From Mycolicibacterium rhodesiae JS60 (lineage in GTDB: Bacteria > Actinomycetota > Actinomycetes > Mycobacteriales > Mycobacteriaceae): a DNA stretch of 64,000 bases. How positions within the stretch are numbered: position 1 is the first letter of the stretch; every line of letters begins with the position of its first letter. A program made the translations under genes and the position numbers. Below, piece by piece: positions 35,354-44,068 of the stretch. The notes below the pieces were generated by a model, which worked only from the letters and a program-made list of their open reading frames with translations, was not told where the DNA came from and did no database searches. The stretch spans positions 1 through 64,000 of the forward strand of contig AGIQ01000013.1 of the NCBI GenBank assembly GCA_000230935.2, read 5' to 3'.

Positions 35354-36974
35354 GATGCGCGGCCTCCACCGCGATGACGTGATCGGCAATCCTCACCACG
35401 GTGTCGCGATGGGCGACCAGCGCGACGGTGGCCCCTTCGGTCGCGCGCTGCCGGATTGCCTGCAGCACAGTATGTTCCGTCACCTCGTCCAGGTGCGAGG
35501 TGGGTTCGTCGAGCAACAGGACTGGGGCGGCAGAGCCCAGTGCGCGGGCCAGTCCCAGTCGCTGGCGCTGGCCGAGTGACAGCCCGACCCCGCCGCGGCC
35601 CAGCACGGTGTTCATGCCGTCCCGCAATGAATCAAGGACCTCGGCGAAACCCGATGTGTGACAGGCGCTTTCCAGATCCGGCAGTGGACCGAAGAGGGTC
35701 AGGTTCTCGGCGATGGTGCCGGGGATGATCACCGGGCGCTGGGCCAGCCAGGCCAGCTGCCGCCACCACGCGGTGCGTTCCAGGTCGTCGACGTCGACGC
35801 CGCCGACCGTGATGCTGCCCCGCGTCGGGGTGACCAGCCCGGCGATCGTGAGCAGGGTGGTGGTCTTGCCGGCGCCGTTGCCGCCGGCCAGCACGGTGAC
35901 TTCGCCCGGTAGCAGCCGGCCCGACAACTGGTGCGGCGACAGTCCATCCCGGCCGGCGACAGACAGCCCGTCGAGCACGATCGTCGCGCCGGCTGCCTCG
36001 ACGGTGCGGGTGCCGGACGGCGGATCGGGGGACTGCTCGATCAACGCGAAGGCCTTGTCGGCGGCGGCCTTTCCGTTCTGTGCGGCGTGGAACTCGACCC
36101 CGACGCGGCGCAGCGGCCAGAACACATCGGGCGCCAACAGCAGCACGGTCAGCCCGGCGGCCAGGCTCATCTCGCCGAACACCAGTCGCAGCCCGATGCT
36201 GACCGCGACGAGTGCGACGCCCAGTGTGGCGATGAGCTCCAGCACGAGCGCCGAGAGGAACGCGATGCGCAGGGTGGCCATCGCCGATCGGCGATGGGCC
36301 GCACTGAGTTTGGCGATGCGATTGGCCGGGCCGTCGGCGCGGCCGAGTGCACGAAGTGTGGGTATGCCTGCGATGAGGTCCATCAGCCGGGCCTGCAGCG
36401 TGGTCATCGCTTCCAGCGCGGCCGCCGACCGCTCTGCGGTGGCCAGCCCGATGAGCACCATGAAGATCGGGATCAGCGGCAACGCGACGAGCACGATGAC
36501 CGCGGACTGGATGTCGTTGAACGCGATGACCACAACGGTGGCCGGGGTGAGGATTGCGGCCAGGAACAACGCGGGAAGGTAGGAGGTGAAATACGGCCGC
36601 AGACCGTCGAGCCCGCTGGTGATCACCGTCGCGGCGTCATCGCGGCGGCTGCCGTGCGCACCGGGTGCCACGGCGGTGACCGCCCGCAGCACCTGGCCGC
36701 CGAGGTCGGCGATCACCGCGCTGGAACCGCGTTGGCCCAAGCGGCCCTGCAGCCACTGCACCAGCGTCCGCAGCAGCCACAACCCCGCGAGCATCATGAG
36801 ATCGGCGCGCCAGTAACCGATGCTGCGCGTCGCCGGGTCGGTGACGACCCCGGCCACCAAGTGGCCGAGGACGACCGCGCCGGCGATCGCGCAGCCGGAG
36901 ATCACCGTCCCGCACGCGACGGTCGCCACCAGATAGCGGCGTACCGCCGACGAGGCCCGCCACAGCCTGTTCAG
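35340..36974 (-). CDS. cydD: cytochrome bd assembly ABC exporter subunit CydD
   Basis: About 530-544 residues: six-helix membrane domain, then an ATPase with Walker A GGNGAGKTTTLL, signature LSLGQRQRLGLARAL and Walker B VLLLDEPTSHLD. It pairs with CydC. The first ATG/GTG/TTG start is GTG 36929, but that misses LNRLWRASSAVRRYL, which looks like a normal family N terminus. A CTG at 36974 would restore it and overlap the cydB stop as CTGA, like the ATGA/GTGA joins elsewhere here; I give that longer limit, with the start uncertain. Confidence 0.88.
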   Translation of the reverse strand: MNRLWRASSAVRRYLVATVACGTVISGCAIAGAVVLGHLVAGVVTDPATRSIGYWRADLMMLAGLWLLRTLVQWLQGRLGQRGSSAVIADLGGQVLRAVTAVAPGAHGSRRDDAATVITSGLDGLRPYFTSYLPALFLAAILTPATVVVIAFNDIQSAVIVLVALPLIPIFMVLIGLATAERSAAALEAMTTLQARLMDLIAGIPTLRALGRADGPANRIAKLSAAHRRSAMATLRIAFLSALVLELIATLGVALVAVSIGLRLVFGEMSLAAGLTVLLLAPDVFWPLRRVGVEFHAAQNGKAAADKAFALIEQSPDPPSGTRTVEAAGATIVLDGLSVAGRDGLSPHQLSGRLLPGEVTVLAGGNGAGKTTTLLTIAGLVTPTRGSITVGGVDVDDLERTAWWRQLAWLAQRPVIIPGTIAENLTLFGPLPDLESACHTSGFAEVLDSLRDGMNTVLGRGGVGLSLGQRQRLGLARALGSAAPVLLLDEPTSHLDEVTEHTVLQAIRQRATEGATVALVAHRDTVVRIADHVIAVEAAHHARV

Positions 36975-38014
36975 GACACGCGCCTGCGCGGTAGACCGAT
37001 CGACGTGGGGATCGACTCGGCGAAGATCCGGTTACGGAAGATCCAGTACGTCCAGGCCTGGTAGACCAGGACGATCGGAGTGAATATCAGTGCGGCCCAC
37101 GTCATCACCTTCAAGGTATACGGGCTCGAGGAGCCGTTGACGATGGTCAGGTCGTAGGCCGAGTCGATGGTCGAGGGCACCAGGTTCGGATACAGCGACC
37201 CGAACAGCAGGCTCACCACCGCCGCGACGACGATCGTCGTCGCCAGGAACGCCCAGCCTTCGCGGACACCCCAGGCGGCCGCGACGGCGGCCAGCTGGGC
37301 CACCACGGCCAACGCCAGCACCGCCCACGTCCACGGCTTCCCGTGCGCCAGTTGGGTCCACAGACCGAAGGCGGCTACCAAGACCGTCGCGGGCACACTG
37401 AGCTTGCGAGCCAATCCGATCGCGTCGGTGCGCACCGCACCGCCGGACTTCAGGGCGAGGAACACCGCGCCGTGGAACAAGAACAGCGCGCAGGTGGCCA
37501 GCCCACCCAGCAGGGTGTAGGGGTTCAGTACATCGGTGACCGAGAGCCCCACGACGTTCTTGTCCGGGCCGACCGGCAGGCCGTTGACGAGAATCGCGAA
37601 TGCCACACCCCACAGGATCGCCGGCAGCCATGAGCCGACCGCGATCCCGATATCGCACCACCGGCGCCACTTCGGATCGTCGATCTTGCCTCGCCATTCG
37701 ATGGCCACGATGCGCGCGATCATCGACAGCAGGATCACCAGCAACGGCAGGTAGAGCGTCGAGAACACCGTTGCATACCAGTGCGGGAACGCGGCGAACA
37801 TGGCGCCGCCTGCGGTGATCAGCCACACCTCGTTGCCGTCCCACACCGGGCCGATGGTGTTCAGCACGGCCCGTCGGTGCGCCTCGGCGTCACCCTTGCC
37901 GAGCCGGCCGAGCCACGCCATCACCATGCCGACGCCGAAGTCGAACCCTTCCAGGACGAAGAAGCCGAGGAACAGCACCGCCACGATGATGAACCAGAAC
38001 TGTTGCAGTCCCAT
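36971..38014 (-). CDS. cydB: cytochrome bd ubiquinol oxidase subunit II
   Basis: A 347-residue multi-pass protein. The start MGLQQFWFIIVAVLFLGFFV and EGFDFGVGMVMAWLG are hallmarks of CydB, and the GPVWDGNEVWLITAGGAMFAAFP block is diagnostic. It forms the second half of the high-affinity, non-proton-pumping terminal oxidase. ATG 38014; it follows cydA after 22 bp. Confidence 0.96.
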   Translation of the reverse strand: MGLQQFWFIIVAVLFLGFFVLEGFDFGVGMVMAWLGRLGKGDAEAHRRAVLNTIGPVWDGNEVWLITAGGAMFAAFPHWYATVFSTLYLPLLVILLSMIARIVAIEWRGKIDDPKWRRWCDIGIAVGSWLPAILWGVAFAILVNGLPVGPDKNVVGLSVTDVLNPYTLLGGLATCALFLFHGAVFLALKSGGAVRTDAIGLARKLSVPATVLVAAFGLWTQLAHGKPWTWAVLALAVVAQLAAVAAAWGVREGWAFLATTIVVAAVVSLLFGSLYPNLVPSTIDSAYDLTIVNGSSSPYTLKVMTWAALIFTPIVLVYQAWTYWIFRNRIFAESIPTSIGLPRRRVS

Positions 38015-38036
38015 GATGTAACTCCTGTCCTGCGGC

Positions 38037-39485
38037 TCAGTAGGCGAACGACAGAGGCGCGACCTCGTCGTCACCGGGTGGCTTGGGCGGTGCGGGTTCG
38101 GAGTCGTGTTCCAGCGGTCCGGCCGTGACGTAGCGGCGTACGAGGTAGAACCAGATCACCGCGAGCACCGCGTAGAGCAATGTGAACGAGATCAGCGACA
38201 CCCAGACCAGGCCGGGTCCGTGCAGGGATACCCCTTCGCGGACAGTCAGCCGAACCAGTTGATCACCATCGGGATTGGGTGCGACAACCCACGGCTGGCG
38301 GCCCATCTCGGTGAACACCCAGCCGGCGATCGACGCCAGGAACGGCGTCGGCAGCGTCCAGAGGGCAAACTGGGAATACCACCGGCCGCCGGGCACCCGG
38401 CCGCCGCGGGTCAGCCACAACGTGGCCAGCGCGAACAACAGCGGAAACGCCAGCAGGCCGATCATGGCGCGGAAAGACCAATAGGTGACGAACAGGTTGG
38501 GTACGTACCATTCCGGGCCGAACTTCTGCTCGTACTGCTTCTGGAGGTCGTTGGTGCCTTCCAGCGTGACGCCGCTGAATTTGCCCTCGGCCAGGAACGG
38601 CAATACGTAGGGCACCTCGATGACCCGGGTGATGCTGTCGCAGTTGTTGTGCGTTCCCACGGTCAGGACCGAAAAGCCTGGATCGGTTTCGGTGTGACAC
38701 AACGATTCCGCGGCAGCCATCTTCATCGGCTGCTGGTGGAACATCAGCTTGCCCTGGATGTCGCCGGTGAAAAACAAAGCGGCGCAAGCAACCAACGCCA
38801 CCAGCGAGCCCAGGATCGCGCCGGGCCGATACAGGGCGGAGGCGTCCGGGCCGCCTTTGGTGCGCACCATCCACCACGCGCAGACCGTCGCCACGAACGT
38901 CGCGGCAACGAGGAACGACGCCGCCACCGCGTGCCAGAAGGCCGCCACCCCGGTGTTGTTGGTGAACAACTCGGTGATGCTCTGCAGCTCGGCGCGACCG
39001 GTCGCCGGGTTGTACCGGGTGCCGACCGGGTGCTGCATGAACGAATTCGCCGTGATGATGAAGAACGCCGACAGATTGACCGCGATCGCCACCAGCCAGA
39101 TCGAGGTCAGGTGCAGCCACCGGGGGAGCCGGGTCCAGCCGAAGATCCACAGCCCGATGAACGTCGACTCCAGGAAGAAGGCGACCAGGCCTTCGAGCGC
39201 GAGTGGTGCGCCGAACACGTCGCCGACGAACCGGGAGTACTCGCTCCAGTTCATGCCGAACTGGAATTCCTGCACGATGCCGGTCGCGACGCCGATCGCG
39301 AAGTTGATCAGGAAGACCTTCCCGAAGAACTTCGTCATGCGGTACCACGCCGGGTTGTCGGTCACCACCCAGATCGTCTGCATGACGGCGATCAGCGGTG
39401 CCAGCCCGATCGTCAGCGGGACGAAGATGAAGTGGTAGACGGTCGTGATTCCGAATTGCCATCGGGACACGTCAAGAGCACTCAT
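38037..39485 (-). CDS. cydA: cytochrome bd ubiquinol oxidase subunit I
   Basis: A 482-residue, heme-bearing multi-pass protein. Recognisable are the N-terminal SRWQFGITTVYHFIFVPLTIG with a heme-ligand His, EFQFGMNWSEYSRFVGDVFG, and the conserved EMGRQPWVVAP of the Q-loop side. It oxidises quinol at high oxygen affinity and supports respiration under low oxygen or cytochrome bcc block. ATG 39485 fits the family; ATG 39503 is an alternative. First gene of cydABDC, with a strong hairpin just upstream. Confidence 0.97.
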   Translation of the reverse strand: MSALDVSRWQFGITTVYHFIFVPLTIGLAPLIAVMQTIWVVTDNPAWYRMTKFFGKVFLINFAIGVATGIVQEFQFGMNWSEYSRFVGDVFGAPLALEGLVAFFLESTFIGLWIFGWTRLPRWLHLTSIWLVAIAVNLSAFFIITANSFMQHPVGTRYNPATGRAELQSITELFTNNTGVAAFWHAVAASFLVAATFVATVCAWWMVRTKGGPDASALYRPGAILGSLVALVACAALFFTGDIQGKLMFHQQPMKMAAAESLCHTETDPGFSVLTVGTHNNCDSITRVIEVPYVLPFLAEGKFSGVTLEGTNDLQKQYEQKFGPEWYVPNLFVTYWSFRAMIGLLAFPLLFALATLWLTRGGRVPGGRWYSQFALWTLPTPFLASIAGWVFTEMGRQPWVVAPNPDGDQLVRLTVREGVSLHGPGLVWVSLISFTLLYAVLAVIWFYLVRRYVTAGPLEHDSEPAPPKPPGDDEVAPLSFAY

Positions 39486-39510
39486 GCCGAACTCTCCAAG
39501 CAACGCGAAA

Positions 39511-39556
39511 GGCGCGGATCGCCTATCTACGACAGAGTGTAGTAGGGATCCGCGCC
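39511..39556 (-). promoter_or_regulatory. strong hairpin between HdeD-like gene and cydA
   Basis: GGCGCGGATC (39511-39520) pairs with GATCCGCGCC (39547-39556), and the inner CCTA/TAGG and CTAC/GTAG extend the stem to about 18 bp with two single-base bulges and an 8-nt loop. It lies between the upstream gene's stop (39581) and cydA (39485). It could end transcription of the upstream gene or act as a leader structure for cydA. A TACACT box sits inside it on the minus strand. Confidence 0.6.
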
Positions 39557-39580
39557 ATTCGCGCTAGGGGCTTTCGGCCT

Positions 39581-40138
39581 CTATTGGAGGTTCTGCGATG
39601 CCTTGCGGACCCCGAACGACGCCACGATCTCGAAGACGCCGATCACGACCAGCCAGATGCCCACCACGAGGGTCAGGGTGGCCAGCGACTCGAACGGCGA
39701 CGCCAACACCACGATGCCGGCAAGCAGGCTGATGGCGCCGACGAAGATCTCCCAGCCGCGGCCGGGGGTGTCGGGATCGCTGATCGCCGAGACCGCGGTG
39801 GCCATGCCGCGGAAGATGAAGCCGATTCCGATCCAGATCGCCAGCAGCAGAATGGAGTTCTGCAGGCTGCGGAAGCACATCACCGCCAGAATCAGGGCGG
39901 CGGCACCGCTGATGAACAGCAAGACCCGCCCGCCTGCGGACACATGCAGGGTGAAGGCGTGGAACACCTGCGAGATACCCGTCACCAGAAGGTAGGCGCC
40001 GAAGAAGATCGCCGCGACCAGGATGGTCTTCGCGGGCCAGACGAGTACCAGGACGCCGAGGGCGAGTGCTAGAACCCCCGACAGCAGAACCGACTTCCAC
40101 AAGTGCGGCAACAGCGGCGGGGCAGAGGTAGTTGTCAT
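39581..40138 (-). CDS. HdeD/DUF308 family membrane protein
   Basis: A 185-residue protein with about six hydrophobic segments arranged as three DUF308-type pairs (VLALALGVLVLVWPAKTILVA-like helices ending in short loops). It corresponds to Rv1624c, which also precedes cydA in M. tuberculosis. HdeD in enterobacteria is linked to acid resistance, but no function is shown in mycobacteria. ATG 40138; an upstream in-frame start reaches into the divergent promoter region. Confidence 0.85.
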   Translation of the reverse strand: MTTTSAPPLLPHLWKSVLLSGVLALALGVLVLVWPAKTILVAAIFFGAYLLVTGISQVFHAFTLHVSAGGRVLLFISGAAALILAVMCFRSLQNSILLLAIWIGIGFIFRGMATAVSAISDPDTPGRGWEIFVGAISLLAGIVVLASPFESLATLTLVVGIWLVVIGVFEIVASFGVRKASQNLQ

Positions 40139-40186
40139 GACACAAAGTGTTTCACAGCGACTTGGCGACTTGCGGTATTTGAGCAG

Positions 40187-40199
40187 TTCACCGGGTGAA
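40187..40199. promoter_or_regulatory. palindrome in the divergent HdeD / amino-acid ABC promoter region
   Basis: TTCACC-G-GGTGAA is a perfect 13-bp inverted repeat in the 206 bp between the divergent genes at 40138 and 40345. It is a plausible operator for a regulator of one or both genes; no regulator is identified. Confidence 0.35.
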
Positions 40200-40344
40200 G
40201 TGTGCACGTCCGGTGTCCGCCCCCGTGGTTCTGCTGCCGGATGGTTACACCTCTACTACTGTTCCGTTACCGGAAGTACAAAACCTGAACCACGCCATTA
40301 GTTTCGGGCGGGAGCCCGGATGCAGTCGAGAGAAAGAGGCAACC

Positions 40345-41241
40345 GTGCAGAACTGGTGTCGCATCGCTGGAGTGGTCGCCGTGACCGGCGCTCTGGCGCT
40401 GTCTGGCTGTAGTAGCAAGAACGAAACGAGCTCCGGCCCGTCGACCGCGACCACCGCCGCCAAGGCGCAGAAGGTCGAGGAGATCGCGGCAGGTGTTCCC
40501 GACGACATCAAGAAATCGGGCAAGCTGGTGGTCGGCGTCAACATTCCTTATGCGCCTAACGAATTCAAGGATTCCAGTGGCAAGATCGTCGGCTTCGACG
40601 TGGACCTGATGAACGCCATCGCCGCCACGCTCGGGCTGACCGCCGACTATCGCGAAGCCGACTTCGCCAAGATCATCCCGTCGATCCAGCAGGGCACCTT
40701 CAACGTCGGCATGTCGTCGTTCACCGACACCAAGGAACGCCAGGAGTCGGTCGACTTCGTCGACTACTTCAGTGCGGGCATCATGTGGGCCCAGCGTCCC
40801 GGCTCACCGATCGACCCGAACAACGCGTGCGGCAAGAAGGTGGCCGTGCAGGCGACCACCACCGAGGAAACCGACGAGCTGCCCAAGAAGAGCAAGGCGT
40901 GCACCGACGCCGGTAAGCCCGCCATCGAGATCCTGAAGTTCGACGGCCAGGACGCGGCCACCAACGCCGTGGTGCTCGGCCAGGCCGACGCGATGTCGGC
41001 GGACTCGCCGGTGACCGCGTACGCCATCAAGCAGAGCAACGGCAAGCTGGAAGCTGCAGGCGAGATCTTCGACTCCGCTCCGTACGGCTGGCCGGTCGCC
41101 AAGGGTTCGCCGTTGGCGCAGTCGCTGCAGAAGGCGCTCGAGCACCTCATCGAGACCGGTGACTACAAGACGATCGCAAGCAACTGGGGCGTCGAGGCCG
41201 GGATGATCACCAAGCCGGTCATCAACGGGGGGACCAGCTAA
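40345..41241 (+). CDS. amino-acid ABC transporter substrate-binding lipoprotein
   Basis: 298 residues. A lipoprotein signal ends in a lipobox LALSGC. The mature part is a family-3 (polar amino acid/glutamine type) binding protein: KLVVGVNIPYAPNEFKDSSG, GFDVDLMNAIAATLGL and DFAKIIPSIQQGTFNVGMSS. It would capture an amino acid outside the membrane for the permease and ATPase encoded next. GTG 40345 with AGAAAGAGG upstream; longer in-frame starts lack a signal peptide. Confidence 0.9.
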   Translation: MQNWCRIAGVVAVTGALALSGCSSKNETSSGPSTATTAAKAQKVEEIAAGVPDDIKKSGKLVVGVNIPYAPNEFKDSSGKIVGFDVDLMNAIAATLGLTADYREADFAKIIPSIQQGTFNVGMSSFTDTKERQESVDFVDYFSAGIMWAQRPGSPIDPNNACGKKVAVQATTTEETDELPKKSKACTDAGKPAIEILKFDGQDAATNAVVLGQADAMSADSPVTAYAIKQSNGKLEAAGEIFDSAPYGWPVAKGSPLAQSLQKALEHLIETGDYKTIASNWGVEAGMITKPVINGGTS

Positions 41242-41246
41242 CCCTC

Positions 41247-42167
41247 ATGAGTGTCGACGAGTCGGCCCCACCTGCCATCAACGCGGTACCACTTCGCCAT
41301 CCCTGGCGGTGGGTGGGGGCGGCCGTCATCATCATCCTGGCGGCGCTGTTCCTCTACGGCGCGGCCACCAACCCCGCCTACGGCTGGTCGACGTACGGCG
41401 AGTACCTGTTCAACGAGCGCATCCTGCTCGGCGTGGTCAACACGCTGCAGCTGACCGTCTACGCGATGGTGCTGGGCATCGTGCTCGGCGTGATCATGTC
41501 GGTGATGCGGCTGTCGCCGAATCCGGTATTCAGTTGGGTGGCATGGGTTTTCCTGTGGATCTTCCGCGGCACCCCGGTCTACGTGCAGTTGGTGTTCTGG
41601 GGCCTGATCCCGACGATCTACCAGAACATCCAGCTCGGCATCCCGTTCGGCCCGTCCTTCTTCCATCTCGATCTGCAGGACCTGTCGATACCGTTCCTGC
41701 TCGCGGTGATCGGTCTCGGCTTGAACGAAGCCGCCTACATGGCCGAGATCATCCGCGCCGGAATCACTTCCGTGCCCGAGGGGCAGTCGGAGGCATCGAC
41801 CGCCCTCGGCATGTCGTGGGGAATGACGATGCGCCGCACCGTGCTTCCGCAGGCGATGCGGGTCATCATCCCGCCGACCGGCAACGAGGTCATCAGCATG
41901 CTGAAGACCACCTCGCTGGTCACCGCCGTGCCCTATTCGTATGACCTGTACAGCATCGCCTCCCGGGAGATCGCGGCCCGGATCTTCGAGCCGGTGCCGT
42001 TGTTGATGGTGGCCGCGACCTGGTACCTGGTGGTCACCAGCGTGCTGATGGTGGGCCAGTACTACCTCGAGAAGTATTTCTCCCGCGGCATCTCTCGCAG
42101 GTTGACCTCCAAACAGCTCGCGGCATTGGCCAAGGCGCAGACCGGTACGGAGGCGGGACACGTATGA
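41247..42167 (+). CDS. amino-acid ABC transporter permease
   Basis: 306 residues, HisM/GlnP type. About five to six membrane helices; LLGVVNTLQLTVYAMVLGIV is the family start, FRGTPVYVQLVFWG and the cytoplasmic coupling EAA-like segment GQSEASTALGMSWGMTMRRTVLPQAMRVIIPP are clear. ATG 41247 is five bases after the binding-protein gene; its end overlaps the ATPase gene by 4 bp. Confidence 0.92.
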   Translation: MSVDESAPPAINAVPLRHPWRWVGAAVIIILAALFLYGAATNPAYGWSTYGEYLFNERILLGVVNTLQLTVYAMVLGIVLGVIMSVMRLSPNPVFSWVAWVFLWIFRGTPVYVQLVFWGLIPTIYQNIQLGIPFGPSFFHLDLQDLSIPFLLAVIGLGLNEAAYMAEIIRAGITSVPEGQSEASTALGMSWGMTMRRTVLPQAMRVIIPPTGNEVISMLKTTSLVTAVPYSYDLYSIASREIAARIFEPVPLLMVAATWYLVVTSVLMVGQYYLEKYFSRGISRRLTSKQLAALAKAQTGTEAGHV

Positions 42168-42931
42168 CAGGCGAACCCATGGTCCGTGCCGAACGAGTGT
42201 GCAAGGACTTCGGTGCACTGTCGGTGCTGAAGGGCGTCACGCTGTCGGTGGACCCCGGCAAGGTGCTGGTGCTGGTCGGTCCGTCGGGGTCCGGTAAGTC
42301 GACCTTCCTGCGGTGCATCAATCATCTCGAGAACGTCAGTGCTGGACGGCTTTACGTCGACGGCGAGCTGATCGGCTACCGGGAACGCGGGGGCAAGCTC
42401 CACGAGATGGCTCCGCGTGAGGCGGCCAAACAGCGCCGCGATATCGGGATGGTGTTCCAGCACTTCAACCTGTTCCCGCATCGCACGGCGCTGGCCAACA
42501 TCATCGAATCGCCGGTGCACGTCAAGCGAGTCAAGAAGGCCGCCGCCGTCGAGCGGGCGCGCGACCTGCTCGCCCAGGTCGGCCTGTCGGACAAGGCCGA
42601 CGCGTACCCGGCGCAGCTGTCGGGTGGTCAGCAGCAGCGGGTGGCCATCGCCCGTGCGCTCGCGATGGATCCCAAGCTGATGCTGTTCGACGAGCCCACC
42701 TCGGCGCTGGACCCCGAACTCGTCGGCGAGGTGCTGGGCGTGATGAAAAAGCTGGCGAGCGAGGGCATGACGATGGTCGTGGTGACCCACGAGATGGGCT
42801 TCGCGCGCGAGGTCGCCGACGAGTTGGTGTTCATGGACGGTGGGGTGATCGTCGAAAACGGCCCGCCCCGCGAGGTCCTGAGCAACCCGCAGCACGACCG
42901 CACCAAGGCCTTTCTCTCGAAAGTCATGTAG
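42164..42931 (+). CDS. amino-acid ABC transporter ATP-binding protein
   Basis: 255 residues, GlnQ/HisP type. Walker A GPSGSGKSTFLRC, Q-loop VFQHFNLFPH, signature LSGGQQQRVAIARAL, Walker B LMLFDEPTSALDPEL and H-loop VVVTHEMGFA are complete. It drives the permease encoded just upstream. The two-component genes begin seven bases after its stop, suggesting one transcript for uptake and sensing. Confidence 0.95.
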   Translation: MTGEPMVRAERVCKDFGALSVLKGVTLSVDPGKVLVLVGPSGSGKSTFLRCINHLENVSAGRLYVDGELIGYRERGGKLHEMAPREAAKQRRDIGMVFQHFNLFPHRTALANIIESPVHVKRVKKAAAVERARDLLAQVGLSDKADAYPAQLSGGQQQRVAIARALAMDPKLMLFDEPTSALDPELVGEVLGVMKKLASEGMTMVVVTHEMGFAREVADELVFMDGGVIVENGPPREVLSNPQHDRTKAFLSKVM

Positions 42932-42937
42932 CTCAGG

Positions 42938-44068
42938 GTGCAGGTCAGCGCGGACCCGACGGCGCCGCTGTGGCGAGCGGCGCAGGTGTTCCGATTGCTC
43001 AGCTACATCTATGCCGGGTATTTCCTCATCACCCGGATCGGTGAACTCCAGCGACCGGCTTTGGGCTGGGTGTTCTTCGGCGTGCTCAGTGCGTGGACGC
43101 TGGCATGTGCGGTGGCGTATCTGCAGGGCTTCGGCCGGCGGACCGGGTGGGTGATCGCCGAGATCATGATCGTGGTGGCCCTGATGCTGTCCACCGAGCT
43201 GGTGGCCTCCGATCAGTGGGTGGCCGACAACCAGTCGCTGGCGACGACGTTGTGGGCGACCAACGCGACGATCTCGGCGGCGATCCTGCTCGGCCCGGTC
43301 GGCGGGATGGCGGCCGGCCTGGCCGTGATGGCCGCAGCGGCAGCGATGAAGGGTCAGGTCAACCTCGATGTGGGCCGCAATGCGTCGATCGTGATCGAGC
43401 TGGCGGTGGGGCTGGCGGTCGGTATGGCCGCGCAGACGGCGCGGCGCGCGCACGCCGAACTGGAACGGGCGGTGCGCCTCTCGGCCGCACTCGAGGAACG
43501 TGAGCGGCTTTCCCGTCAGGTGCACGACGGCGTCGTTCAAGTCTTGGCGCTGATGGCCAAGAAGGGTCCGGAGTGGGGTGGAGAGGCGATCGAGCTCGGG
43601 GAACTGGCCGGTGAGCAGGAACGTGCGCTGCGGCGGCTGATCTCGAGCGCTGGGCCGGAGGAGAGTTCGGGTGCCGTCGATGTGCGGATGCTGTTGTCGC
43701 GCCGGGAATCCGACCGGGTGTCGCTGAGCCTGCCCGGTACGCCGGTGCTGCTGGATTCCGCGGTGGCCGCCGAGTTGGACGCGGCGGTGGGCAATGCGCT
43801 GGACAACGTCGTCGCCCACGCCGGGCCACGTGCCAGCGCATTCGTATTCCTCGAGGACGTCGGCGACACCGTCACGGTCAGCGTTCGCGATGACGGGGTG
43901 GGCATCCCGGAAGGCCGGCTGGAACAGGCCGCCGCCGACGGCCGGGCGGGGATATCGAAGTCGATTGTCGGACGGCTGCGCTCACTGGGCGGTACCGCGA
44001 CACTGTCGACCGACTCCTGCGGAACCGAGTGGGAGCTGAGCGTGCCGAGGGGGACCGATGGAGGCTGA
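42938..44068 (+). CDS. NarL-family sensor histidine kinase
   Basis: 376 residues. Five or so N-terminal membrane helices (residues ~20-165) resemble the DUF5931 sensor region. A coiled stretch leads to the HisKA_3-type phosphoacceptor in RQVHDGVVQVLALM (His196), and the HATPase shows NALDNVVAHA, DDGVGIPEGRL and GRAGISKSIVGRL. It should phosphorylate the regulator encoded next. GTG 42938 follows the ABC ATPase by 6 bp; the 3' end overlaps the regulator gene by 11 bp. Confidence 0.9.
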   Translation: MQVSADPTAPLWRAAQVFRLLSYIYAGYFLITRIGELQRPALGWVFFGVLSAWTLACAVAYLQGFGRRTGWVIAEIMIVVALMLSTELVASDQWVADNQSLATTLWATNATISAAILLGPVGGMAAGLAVMAAAAAMKGQVNLDVGRNASIVIELAVGLAVGMAAQTARRAHAELERAVRLSAALEERERLSRQVHDGVVQVLALMAKKGPEWGGEAIELGELAGEQERALRRLISSAGPEESSGAVDVRMLLSRRESDRVSLSLPGTPVLLDSAVAAELDAAVGNALDNVVAHAGPRASAFVFLEDVGDTVTVSVRDDGVGIPEGRLEQAAADGRAGISKSIVGRLRSLGGTATLSTDSCGTEWELSVPRGTDGG

